From positions 2,360,501 through 2,424,500 of the forward strand of contig NZ_CP117435.1 in the NCBI RefSeq assembly GCF_030687495.1: 64,000 nt of DNA, written 5' to 3'. This document shows, one piece after another, positions 27,321 through 35,377 of the stretch. The position numbers and the translations under genes were made by a program. The stretch is from Pseudomonas sp. FP453. GTDB taxonomy: Bacteria > Pseudomonadota > Gammaproteobacteria > Pseudomonadales > Pseudomonadaceae. The notes beneath the pieces were generated by a model. It worked only from the letters and a program-made list of their open reading frames with translations. It was not told the origin of the DNA and did no database searches. Position 1 is the stretch's first letter. Each line of letters starts with the position of its first letter.

Positions 27321-28184
27321 ATGTCGTTTCACGCCGTTACCGAACACCGTGCGCAACTGGGGGAGGGCCCGTTCTGGGACGTGCCGACCCAGGCGCTGTA
27401 CTGGGTGAATATCGCCGGCAAACAGGCACTGCGCTTGATGGGCGGGCAGTTGCGGGTGTGGCAGTTGCCCGAGCATGTCTCGGCGTTTATCCCGTGTGAA
27501 CGCGGCGATGCGCTGGTGACCTTGAGCAGCGGCGTGTATCGCCTCGACCTCGACAGCGAAGCGCTGACCTTGCTGTGCGTCGCCGACCCGCAACCGGGCA
27601 ACCGGGGCAATGAAGCACGCTGCGATGCCCAGGGCCGTCTGTGGCTGGGCACCATGCAGAACAATATCGGTGAGCAGGGCGAAGACCTGCCGGTGACGCG
27701 GCGTTCCGGTGGCCTGTTTCGTATCGATGCCGACGCGCGGGTCACGCCGTTGCTCAGCGGCCTGGGCATTCCCAACACCTTGTTGTGGAACGACGACGGC
27801 AGCCTTGTGCATTTTGGCGACAGCCTGGACCGCACGCTGTACCAGTTTGCGATCCAGGCGGACGGCCAACTCGGCGCCGCCGATGCCTGGTTCGGCCCCC
27901 ACGAACGCGGCGGGCCGGACGGCTCGGCGATGGACGTGGAGGGCTATATCTGGAACGCCCGCTGGGACGGCGGTTGCCTGCTGCGCATCGCACCGGATGG
28001 CGGGGTGGATCGCGTCATCGAGCTGCCGGTCAGCCGGCCCACCAGTTGCGTCTTCGGCGGGCCAACCCTCACCACCCTTTACATCACCAGCGCCGCCAGC
28101 CCTTTGGATCACCCCTTGGACGGTGCCGTGCTGGCCATCGAACTCGACGTGCCAGGCAAGCCCTGTCACCGCTTTGCCGGTTAA
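27321..28184 (+). CDS. SMP-30/gluconolactonase family, L-arabinolactonase
   Basis: A 287-residue six-bladed beta-propeller lactonase. Metal ligands fit the family: Glu in QLGEGPFWDV (residue ~15), Asn in LGIPNTLLWNDDGS, and Asp in ERGGPDGSAMDVEGYIWNARW. It hydrolyses the sugar lactone made by the first dehydrogenase to the free aldonic acid. It is the third step-specific enzyme in the rightward operon, with AGGAGG 6 nt before its ATG. L-arabino-1,4-lactone is inferred from the adjacent araFGH genes. Confidence 0.88.
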   Translation: MSFHAVTEHRAQLGEGPFWDVPTQALYWVNIAGKQALRLMGGQLRVWQLPEHVSAFIPCERGDALVTLSSGVYRLDLDSEALTLLCVADPQPGNRGNEARCDAQGRLWLGTMQNNIGEQGEDLPVTRRSGGLFRIDADARVTPLLSGLGIPNTLLWNDDGSLVHFGDSLDRTLYQFAIQADGQLGAADAWFGPHERGGPDGSAMDVEGYIWNARWDGGCLLRIAPDGGVDRVIELPVSRPTSCVFGGPTLTTLYITSAASPLDHPLDGAVLAIELDVPGKPCHRFAG

Positions 28185-28222
28185 CCCCCCAAGACTTAAA
28201 AACAACAACAAGGAGTCACCGT

Positions 28223-29227
28223 ATGAATCGTCGTCGTGGTATCCGTTCCCTGTGCTGCGCCGCTGTGGCGGTCTCGGCCATGAGCTTGAGCGGGCTGTTG
28301 CTGGCCGCTGAAGAAGTGAAGATCGGCTTCCTGGTCAAACAGGCCGAAGAACCGTGGTTCCAGACCGAATGGGCCTTCGCCGAAAAAGCCGGCAAGGAAC
28401 ACGGTTTCACGGTGATCAAGATCGCCGTGCCCGATGGCGAGAAGACCCTGTCGGCCATCGACAGCCTGGCCGCCAATGGCGCCAAGGGTTTTGTGATCTG
28501 CCCACCGGACGTGTCCCTCGGCCCGGCCATTGTCGCCAAGGCCAAGGCCAACGGTCTCAAAGTGATCGCGGTGGATGACCGTTTTGTCGATGCCAAGGGC
28601 AACTTCATGGAAGACGTGCCGTACCTGGGCATGGCGGCGTTTGAAGTCGGCCAGAAACAAGGCGCGGCCATGGCCGCCGAAGCGAAAAAACGCGGCTGGG
28701 ACTGGCAGGACACCTACGCGGTCATCAACACCTTCAACGAACTCGACACGGGCAAGAAACGCACCGACGGCTCGGTCAAATCCCTGGAAGAAGCGGGCAT
28801 TCCCAAGGACCACATTCTCTTCACCGCCGCCAAGACCCTCGATGTACCGGGCAGCATGGACGCCACCAACTCGGCCCTGGTCAAGCTGCCCAGCGGCGCG
28901 AAAAACCTGATTATCGGCGGCATGAACGACAACACTGTGCTCGGCGGCGTGCGTGCCACGGAAAGCGCCGGCTTCAAGGCGGCGAATGTGATCGGTATCG
29001 GCATCAATGGCACCGACGCCATCGGCGAACTGAAAAAGCCCAACAGCGGTTTCTTCGGCTCGATGCTGCCAAGCCCGCATATCGAGGGCTACAACACTGC
29101 ACTGATGATGTACGAGTGGGTCACCAAAGGCACGGAACCGGCGAAGTACACCGCGATGGATGAAGTGACGCTGATTACCCGCGACAACTTCAAGGAAGAA
29201 CTGATCAAAATCGGGTTGTGGCAATGA
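28223..29227 (+). CDS. araF: L-arabinose-binding periplasmic protein
   Basis: A 334-residue exported solute-binding protein (signal peptide ends near LLLAA). The mature sequence is strikingly like E. coli AraF: VKIGFLVKQAEEPWFQTEW, then FTVIKIAVPDGEKTLSAID, ANGAKGFVICPPD, MNDNTVLGGVRATE and LITRDNFKEELIK are all nearly shared word for word. This makes L-arabinose the ligand with good confidence, though D-galactose and D-fucose also bind such proteins. AAGGAG precedes the ATG. First gene of the ABC importer block. Confidence 0.93.
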   Translation: MNRRRGIRSLCCAAVAVSAMSLSGLLLAAEEVKIGFLVKQAEEPWFQTEWAFAEKAGKEHGFTVIKIAVPDGEKTLSAIDSLAANGAKGFVICPPDVSLGPAIVAKAKANGLKVIAVDDRFVDAKGNFMEDVPYLGMAAFEVGQKQGAAMAAEAKKRGWDWQDTYAVINTFNELDTGKKRTDGSVKSLEEAGIPKDHILFTAAKTLDVPGSMDATNSALVKLPSGAKNLIIGGMNDNTVLGGVRATESAGFKAANVIGIGINGTDAIGELKKPNSGFFGSMLPSPHIEGYNTALMMYEWVTKGTEPAKYTAMDEVTLITRDNFKEELIKIGLWQ

Positions 29228-30726
29228 CCGCTGTGGCCCTGCGCTTTGACGGCATCGGCAAGACCTTTCCCGGGGTCAAGGCGCTGGACGGCATCAGCTT
29301 CAGCGCCCAGCCCGGGCAGGTACATGCCTTGATGGGCGAGAACGGCGCGGGCAAGTCGACGCTGTTGAAAATCCTTGGCGGCGCCTACATTCCGAGCAGC
29401 GGCACGGTGCAGATTGGCGAGCAGACGATGGCCTTCAAATGCGCCGCCGACAGCATCGCCAGCGGCGTGGCGGTGATCCACCAGGAGCTGCACCTGGTGC
29501 CGGAAATGACCGTGGCCGAGAACCTGTTCCTCGGGCATTTGCCGTCGCGGTTTGGCGTGGTCAATCGGGGGCTGCTGCGCAAGCAGGCCCTCGCTTGCCT
29601 CAAGGGCCTGGCGGATGAAATCGACCCGGCGGAGAAGTTGGGGCGGTTGTCCCTGGGCCAGCGGCAACTGGTGGAAATCGCCAAGGCGCTGTCCCGTGGC
29701 GCGCATGTGATTGCTTTTGACGAGCCCACCAGCAGCCTGTCGGCGCGGGAGATCGACCGCTTGATGGCGATCATCACGCGCCTGCGCGACGAGGGCAAAG
29801 TGGTGCTCTACGTGTCCCACCGCATGGAAGAGGTGTTCCGCATCTGCAACGCGGTGACGGTGTTCAAGGACGGCCGTTTTGTGCGCACCTTCGATGACAT
29901 GAACACGCTGAGCCATGACCAGTTGGTGACGTGCATGGTCGGCCGCGATATCCAGGACATCTACGACTATCGCCCGCGTGAGCATGGCGACGTGGCGCTC
30001 AAGGTCGACGGTCTGCAAGGCCTCGGCCTGCGTGAGCCGATCAGCTTCAACGTGCGCAAGGGTGAAATCCTCGGCCTGTTCGGACTGGTCGGGGCAGGGC
30101 GTACTGAACTGTTCCGCCTGCTCAGCGGCCTGGAGCGCGCCAGTGCCGGAAGCCTGGAACTGTGCGGCGCGCCGTTGCACCTGCGCTCACCGCGCGACGC
30201 CATCGCCGCCGGCGTGCTGCTGTGCCCGGAAGACCGCAAGAAGGAAGGCATCATCCCGCTGTCCAGCGTCGCCGAGAACATCAATATCAGTGCCCGTGGC
30301 GCCCATTCCGCGTTCGGTTGGCTGTTGCGCGACGGCTGGGAAAAAGGCAACGCCGAGCACCAGATCAAGGCCATGAAGGTCAAGACGCCCAACGCGCAGC
30401 AGAAAATCATGTACCTGTCCGGTGGCAACCAGCAGAAGGCGATCCTCGGGCGCTGGCTGTCGATGCCGATGAAAGTCCTGCTGCTGAACGAGCCGACCCG
30501 TGGCATCGATATCGGCGCCAAGGCCGAGATCTACCAGATCATCCATAACCTCGCGGCCCAGGGGATCGCAGTGATCGTGGTGTCCAGCGACCTGATGGAA
30601 GTGATGGGCATCAGCGACCGCATCCTGGTGCTGTGCGAAGGCGCGCTACGCGGCGAACAAACCCGCGCCCACGCGACTGAATCCAACCTGCTGCAACTGG
30701 CTTTGCCGCGCAGCGTGGCGAACTGA
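29224..30726 (+). CDS. araG: L-arabinose ABC transporter ATP-binding protein
   Basis: A 500-residue double ATPase typical of carbohydrate importers of the RbsA/AraG type. First domain: Walker A GENGAGKST (about residue 38), signature LSLGQRQLVEI, Walker B VIAFDEPTSS. Second domain: degenerate Walker A (GLVGAGRTEL), signature LSGGNQQKAILGRWL, Walker B VLLLNEPTRGID. The degenerate second A site is normal for the family. The ATG at 29224 overlaps the araF stop (ATGA); a GTG six bases earlier is the alternative. Confidence 0.95.
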   Translation: MTAVALRFDGIGKTFPGVKALDGISFSAQPGQVHALMGENGAGKSTLLKILGGAYIPSSGTVQIGEQTMAFKCAADSIASGVAVIHQELHLVPEMTVAENLFLGHLPSRFGVVNRGLLRKQALACLKGLADEIDPAEKLGRLSLGQRQLVEIAKALSRGAHVIAFDEPTSSLSAREIDRLMAIITRLRDEGKVVLYVSHRMEEVFRICNAVTVFKDGRFVRTFDDMNTLSHDQLVTCMVGRDIQDIYDYRPREHGDVALKVDGLQGLGLREPISFNVRKGEILGLFGLVGAGRTELFRLLSGLERASAGSLELCGAPLHLRSPRDAIAAGVLLCPEDRKKEGIIPLSSVAENINISARGAHSAFGWLLRDGWEKGNAEHQIKAMKVKTPNAQQKIMYLSGGNQQKAILGRWLSMPMKVLLLNEPTRGIDIGAKAEIYQIIHNLAAQGIAVIVVSSDLMEVMGISDRILVLCEGALRGEQTRAHATESNLLQLALPRSVAN

Positions 30727-30735
30727 GAGACGACT

Positions 30736-31704
30736 ATGACCATTCAACACAACGCGTTGCCCACGGCACGCAAACCCCTGGACCTGCGCGCACTGCTCGA
30801 CAACTGGGCCATGCTGCTGGCGGCGGTGAGTATCTTTTTGCTGTGCGCCTTGCTTATCGACAACTTCCTCTCGCCGCTGAACATGCGCGGCCTGGGCCTG
30901 GCGATTTCCACCGTCGGCATTGCCGCGTGCACCATGCTGTTCTGCCTGGCGTCGGGGCACTTCGACTTGTCGGTGGGCTCGGTGATTGCCTGCGCCGGGG
31001 TGGTCGCGGCCATCGTGATGCGCGATACCGACAGCGTCATGCTCGGCATTGGCGCGGCACTGTTGATGGGCCTGGTTGTTGGGCTGATCAACGGCATCGT
31101 GATTGCCAAGCTGCGGGTCAACGCGTTGATCACCACGCTGGCGACCATGCAGATCGTGCGCGGCCTGGCCTACATCTTTGCGAATGGCAAGGCGGTGGGC
31201 GTGTCCCAGGAGCAGTTCTTTGTGTTCGGCAACGGCCAGTTGCTGGGCGTGCCGGTGCCGATCCTGATCACCATCCTGTGCTTCCTGTTTTTTGGCTGGC
31301 TGCTCAACTACACCACCTACGGGCGCAACACCATGGCCATCGGCGGCAACCCGGAAGCGGCGTTGCTGGCGGGGGTGAATGTGGACCGCACCAAGATCCT
31401 GATCTTTGCCGTACACGGCCTGATCGGCGCGCTGGCCGGGGTGATCCTCGCGTCACGCATGACCTCGGGCCAGCCGATGATTGGCCAGGGGTTTGAACTG
31501 ACGGTGATCTCGGCGTGCGTGCTGGGCGGAGTGTCGTTGAGTGGTGGGATTGGCATGATCCGGCATGTGATCGCGGGGGTGTTGATTTTGGCGATTATCG
31601 AGAATGCGATGAACCTGAAGAATATCGACACGTTCTATCAGTACGTGATCCGTGGCTCGATCCTGTTGCTGGCGGTTGTAATCGACCGCATGAAACAACG
31701 CTGA
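30736..31704 (+). CDS. araH: L-arabinose ABC transporter permease
   Basis: A 322-residue inner-membrane protein with 8-10 hydrophobic segments and the BPD_transp_2 signature of sugar permeases: GHFDLSVGSVIACAGVVAA, VGLINGIVIAKLRVNALITTLATMQIVRGLAYI and the EAA-like stretch TYGRNTMAIGGNPEAALLAGVNVDRTKI. It pairs with AraG and AraF, 9 bp downstream of araG. A REP doublet follows the stop directly. Confidence 0.94.
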   Translation: MTIQHNALPTARKPLDLRALLDNWAMLLAAVSIFLLCALLIDNFLSPLNMRGLGLAISTVGIAACTMLFCLASGHFDLSVGSVIACAGVVAAIVMRDTDSVMLGIGAALLMGLVVGLINGIVIAKLRVNALITTLATMQIVRGLAYIFANGKAVGVSQEQFFVFGNGQLLGVPVPILITILCFLFFGWLLNYTTYGRNTMAIGGNPEAALLAGVNVDRTKILIFAVHGLIGALAGVILASRMTSGQPMIGQGFELTVISACVLGGVSLSGGIGMIRHVIAGVLILAIIENAMNLKNIDTFYQYVIRGSILLLAVVIDRMKQR

Positions 31705-31708
31705 TCCC

Positions 31709-31795
31709 TGTGGGAGCTGGCTTGCCTGCGATAGCATCACCTCGGTAGACCTGACTCACCGAGGTGCCTGCATCGCAGGCAAGCCAGCTCCCACA
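31709..31795. repeat. REP doublet
   Basis: Inverted pair of GTGGGAGCTGGCTTGCCTGC arms separated by a ~40-bp linker, between the convergent ends of araH and galM. Confidence 0.85.
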
Positions 31796-31812
31796 GAAGC
31801 CAGCTCAGGGCT

Positions 31813-32961
31813 CTAGTCCGCGGTGAATCTGAAAATGGTGTTCTGGGTGTAGGTCTGCCCAGGATTCAGGCGGGTGGACGCAAATGCCGGCTGATTCGGC
31901 GCATCCGGAAAATGCTGGGTCTCCAACGTAAACCCACTCCAATGCTGATACGTCTTCCCAGCCTTGCCCTTCACCGTCCCATCCAGAAAGTTGCTGGTAT
32001 AAAACTGCACCCCAGGCTCGGTGGTAAACAGCTGCAAGCGCCGCCCCGACTCGGGATCATGCACCTCGGCAGCCAGCTTTTTCACGTCACCTTTGCTGTC
32101 CAGCGCCCAGTTGAAGTCAAACCCACCTTGCTTGGGCTCGGCAAACTTGAGCTGCGGATGATCCTCCTTGATGTGCTGGCCAATCGGCGTGGGCGTGAGG
32201 AAATCCATCGGCGTGCCCTTCACCGGCGCCAGTTCACCGGTGGGAATCAACGTGGCATTCACCGGCGTGTAATGGCTGGCGTGCAGGGTGGCGACGTGCT
32301 TGAGAATGTCGCCATTGCCGGCGCCGGCGAGGTTGAAGTAGCTGTGGTTGGTCAGGTTGAGCACCGTGGGTTTGTCGGTGGTGGCCTTGTAGTCGATATG
32401 CAATTCGTTGTTGTCGTTGAGGCGGTAGGTGACTTCGGTCTTGAGGTTGCCGGGGAAACCCATCTCACCGTCCTTGGACAGGTAAGTGAGGGTCACGCCC
32501 ACCGAGTCCTTGGCCTTCACGGGCGTGGCGGTCCACACGTGCTTGTCGAAACCCTGGGCGCCGCCATGCAGGGCGTTGGGGCCGTCGTTGAGGGGCACCT
32601 GGTAGCGTTTGCCATCGAGCTCAAAGGCGCCGCCCGCCAGGCGATTGCCGAAGCGGCCGATGGTCGCGCCGAAAAACGCCGTGCCAGCCTGGTAACCCTG
32701 CACGTCGTTGAAGCCGAGCACCACGTCTGCGACCTTGCCGTGTTTGTCCGGCACCTGCAGCGACTGCAACACGCCGCCGTAGGTAATCACCGTGGCTTGC
32801 ATGCCATGGCTGTTGCGCAGCACATATTGCTCGACGGCGGTGCCGTCATTGGTTTTGCCGAAAGGCTTGTGCTCGCTGCTGAGGCCTGCCGCCTGGGCGC
32901 CGCCGCTGGCGATCAGCATGGACATCGCCAGGCCCGAGAGGAGGTAACGAGGGTGCTTCAT
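31813..32961 (-). CDS. galM: Aldose 1-epimerase, exported
   Basis: A 382-residue mutarotase with an N-terminal signal peptide (MKHPRYLLSGLAMSMLIASGGAQA), so it works in the periplasm. Family residues: NHSYFNLAG with the catalytic His (about residue 205), the substrate Arg in IGRFGNRLAGG, the Asp near GGFDFNWAL, and the catalytic Glu in FTLETQHFPDAPN. It interconverts alpha and beta anomers, providing the anomer preferred by the binding protein or dehydrogenase. It is divergent from the broken sugar dehydrogenase gene, the palindrome between them suggesting shared control. AAGGAAG precedes the ATG. Confidence 0.92.
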   Translation of the reverse strand: MKHPRYLLSGLAMSMLIASGGAQAAGLSSEHKPFGKTNDGTAVEQYVLRNSHGMQATVITYGGVLQSLQVPDKHGKVADVVLGFNDVQGYQAGTAFFGATIGRFGNRLAGGAFELDGKRYQVPLNDGPNALHGGAQGFDKHVWTATPVKAKDSVGVTLTYLSKDGEMGFPGNLKTEVTYRLNDNNELHIDYKATTDKPTVLNLTNHSYFNLAGAGNGDILKHVATLHASHYTPVNATLIPTGELAPVKGTPMDFLTPTPIGQHIKEDHPQLKFAEPKQGGFDFNWALDSKGDVKKLAAEVHDPESGRRLQLFTTEPGVQFYTSNFLDGTVKGKAGKTYQHWSGFTLETQHFPDAPNQPAFASTRLNPGQTYTQNTIFRFTAD

Positions 32962-33018
32962 GATCGAACTTCCTTTTTGTTGTTTTGAGTGGAATAGTTC
33001 TACTAATGTGCGATATTT

Positions 33019-33031
33019 TGTCGATACGACA
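33019..33031. promoter_or_regulatory. Palindrome between galM and the SDR gene
   Basis: TGTCG-ata-CGACA, a 13-bp dyad in the 138-bp divergent gap. Candidate operator for a sugar-responsive regulator; which one is unknown. Confidence 0.4.
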
Positions 33032-33099
33032 GCAGATTTATAGCCTTAAACGCCTTTTATGCAAAATAAAATAAGACTAATTAAGTGAGGCAAGCCGTT

Positions 33100-33868
33100 A
33101 TGACTACCCAGCACGCCGTTTACCCCGACCTGGAAGGCAAGACCGTACTGATCTCTGGAGGGGCATCGGGGATTGGCGAGTTCATGGTGCGCGCCTTCGC
33201 CGCACAGGGCGCCAAGGTCGGCTTTGTGGACCGTGCGCAAAGCCAGGGCGAACGCCTGGCGGCGCTGTTGAGTGCCCAGGGGCGCACGGTGGAGTTTGTG
33301 CACTGCGACATCACCCGACGAGATCGCCTACAAGGCCGCCATCGCGCGTTTCGAACACTCCCTGGGGCCGATCACCGTGCTGGTGAACAACGCCGCCAAT
33401 GACGTGCGCCACACCCTCGAAGAGATCGACTCGGACACCTTCGACAAGCTCATCAGCGTCAACCTCAAGCACGCCTTCTTTGCCGCCAAAGCCGTGGTGC
33501 CGATGATGAAAAGCGCAGGCGGCGGGGCGATCATCAACCTCGGCTCGGTCGGCTGGATGATGGCCTCGGCCGGCTACCCGGTGTACGCCGCCAGCAAGGC
33601 CGCCGCCCACGGCATGACCCGCGCCCTGGCACGGGAACTGGGGCCGAGCCAGATCCGCGTGAACACCCTGGTGCCGGGTTGGGTGATGACCGAGAAGCAG
33701 CTGGCGATGTGGGTCGACGATGACGCCAAGGCCCTGATCGCCCGCAGCCAATGCCTGCCGGGCAGCGTGCTGCCGGAGCATATCGCCGATATGGCGTTGT
33801 TTCTGGCCTCGGATGCGTCGGCGATGTGTTCGGCGCAGAACTTTATTGTGGATGGTGGGTGGGTCTGA
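33100..33868 (+). pseudogene. Short-chain sugar 1-dehydrogenase with a 1-nt frameshift
   Basis: Two overlapping frames together give one complete ~255-residue SDR enzyme: the first carries VLISGGASGIGEFMVRAFA (NAD site) and ends in DIT, the second continues EIAYKAAIARFEHSLGPITVLVNNAAND, then YPVYAASKAAAHG (catalytic Tyr-x-x-x-Lys) and NFIVDGGWV. Removing one C from the CCC at 33314-33316 restores DITDEIAYKA without a break. By homology class and position it should be the L-arabinose (or D-galactose) 1-dehydrogenase starting the pathway. It is either a young pseudogene or a sequencing error; the rest of the gene shows no decay. Confidence 0.85.
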
Positions 33869-33903
33869 GCCAGACGCTAACCTTCCCGACAACACAGAAC
33901 CCC

Positions 33904-33992
33904 TGTGGGAGCGGGCTTGCCCGCGATGAGGGCGTGCCAGTCGACTGATGTATGACTGACACACCGCAATCGCGGGCAAGCCCGCTCCCACA
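33904..33992. repeat. REP doublet
   Basis: Left arm GTGGGAGCGGGCTTGCCCGC, right arm its complement. The right half plus linker (ACTGACACACCG onward, ~38 nt) is almost identical to the doublet at 36679-36767. Confidence 0.85.
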
Positions 33993-34015
33993 GAAAGCTG
34001 CGCCCATGGTGGTGT

Positions 34016-34060
34016 TTATTCGATTGGGTATTTCTTGAAGCCCGGATGCTGCTCGCGGAT
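34016..34060 (-). pseudogene. Remnant of the 3' end of a GST gene
   Basis: Read leftward it encodes ...GFKKYPIE and a stop, the same C-terminus as the intact GST gene whose stop is at 36801. About 27 of the first 29 bases match, then identity fades. It marks the left edge of the inserted module 34.06-36.66 kb. Confidence 0.7.
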
Positions 34061-34193
34061 TGCTGATGAGCAGCGGCTGCCAGGGTCTGAAGTCCTGTCA
34101 TAGCGACTATAAGTCATGCAGAGGGTAGGAAATATCCTGGATATAGTGGGTTCGCGTTAAGTTGTTTTTGTTTTTCAGAAGTTTTAGGCGTGT
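34061..34193. other. AT-rich leader region of the inserted module
   Basis: No gene seen. A TATAGT box at 34142 could be a -10 element for the small ORF and downstream genes; no convincing -35 is visible. Confidence 0.3.
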
Positions 34194-34418
34194 ATGCAAG
34201 AGTTTGGAAGAACTCCGGTCTGCTGCGACCTATCCGTTCGGCTAGCTGTTTATCCTGAAGATAATCTGCTAGCGTTAAATTCGTTCTCTGAAAAGATAGG
34301 GGTGCCCAGTATGGAGTTGATAGATATTGGTAAGGCGCCGCTTTTGGAAGTGGCGAGCCTCTATTTAAATAATAGTAATAAAGATAGAGCTTATTTAAGT
34401 ATTAATGGTTGTGAGTGA
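34194..34418 (+). CDS. Small hypothetical protein (74 codons, AT-rich)
   Basis: I do not recognise this. The ATG at 34194 gives 74 residues; an inner ATG at 34311 has a better ribosome site (AGGGG 8 nt before) and would give a 35-residue peptide beginning MELIDIGKAPLLEV and ending LSINGCE. GC is about 41% by count, far below the ~64% around it, and codons such as TTA, ATT, AAT and AGT are frequent. It lies 48 bp upstream of a transporter and ATP-grasp ligase pair. It could be a leader, a substrate peptide for the ligase, or not a gene at all. Confidence 0.4.
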   Translation: MQEFGRTPVCCDLSVRLAVYPEDNLLALNSFSEKIGVPSMELIDIGKAPLLEVASLYLNNSNKDRAYLSINGCE

Positions 34419-34465
34419 AGGGGGGTGTTTGAGTTTTTTGGCAGAGCTTGAGGGCGGGTAAATCT

Positions 34466-35377
34466 ATGGTGCGTACAGGCGTAATTATTGGTTTGATCTT
34501 TTGTTTGATTAGCGCAATCTTCGACGTGTACGTTGCTTTTATGACTCAGGCGATTAGTACGCTTCTAGTGATGTTTTATTGTTTCACCGCCTCAGCCATT
34601 TTTTTTGCTGCATGCACCCTCCGTCGTAGCGCAAATATTTTATGTTCAAAAATTATTGAACATTGGCAGTTGGTCGCAACGGTCAATATTTCAGTGCTAC
34701 TCAACTGGGGCGGCCTGTTTTATGCGCTGCGCTACCTGGAGCCTGCCGTAGTCGGCGTCGCTTCAGTCGCTTGCGGCCCGGCGCTTACGCTGATCATTGC
34801 GCTGGTCAACAAGCGCAGTGTCAAGGTCGCGTTCGTCGATGCGCTGGTCTCATGCCTGGTGCTTATTTCGGTGGCGATCATGCTGTTCAATTCCTTTGCC
34901 GGTGACAGCGGTATTGCCACTACCACTGTGGAACAGCGTTTGCTGGGGATTGCCAGTGTGTTGGTATGCGCAGTGGGTACGGTCATGTACACGGTGTTCT
35001 CCAAAGAGCTGTTTGAGCGGCGATGGTCCATCGACGAAATCCTGGCCGTCAGAAACATTGCGATGATAGGTGTGTGCGTCATTGCAATACCGGCCACTGG
35101 CGGGAGTTTTTTACTGGGTCGTGAGTGGGTGTTGCCGATGATAATGTTGGTTGTAGTGGGGCATGTGCTGCCGATCTACCTGGTCCAGAAAACCATCTAC
35201 TACCTCACTCCGATTCATGTCTCCCTGGTCTTACTGACCCTTCCCGTATTTGTTTTGTTATTGCAGTACCTCGACGCTCGAATCGAGTTCTCCATCGCCA
35301 GTGTCGCGGCGGTCAGCGTCATTGTGGTTTTACTGGCAGGGCGAGCGCTATGCGCCATGAAGCGAGGTGCAGCATGA
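34466..35377 (+). CDS. EamA/DMT-family transporter
   Basis: A 303-residue protein with ten hydrophobic segments, built as two five-helix EamA repeats (second repeat begins near residue 150 after the VEQRLLGIASVLV stretch). Members export amino acids, peptides or metabolites. The start at 34466 has GAGGG upstream. Its stop overlaps the ATP-grasp start (ATGA), so export of the ligase product or protection from it is the natural reading. The N-terminal third is AT-rich, the rest closer to average, which points to foreign origin of the module. Confidence 0.75.
   Translation: MVRTGVIIGLIFCLISAIFDVYVAFMTQAISTLLVMFYCFTASAIFFAACTLRRSANILCSKIIEHWQLVATVNISVLLNWGGLFYALRYLEPAVVGVASVACGPALTLIIALVNKRSVKVAFVDALVSCLVLISVAIMLFNSFAGDSGIATTTVEQRLLGIASVLVCAVGTVMYTVFSKELFERRWSIDEILAVRNIAMIGVCVIAIPATGGSFLLGREWVLPMIMLVVVGHVLPIYLVQKTIYYLTPIHVSLVLLTLPVFVLLLQYLDARIEFSIASVAAVSVIVVLLAGRALCAMKRGAA

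Noticed and set aside
31709..31795. CRISPR-like repeats formed by the many similar palindromes
   Set aside because: They are inverted REP doublets dispersed between genes; there are no regular spacers and no cas genes.
33272..33868. A separate short SDR gene starting at 33272
   Set aside because: It lacks the NAD-binding N-terminus, which sits in the other frame just upstream; one base restores a single gene.
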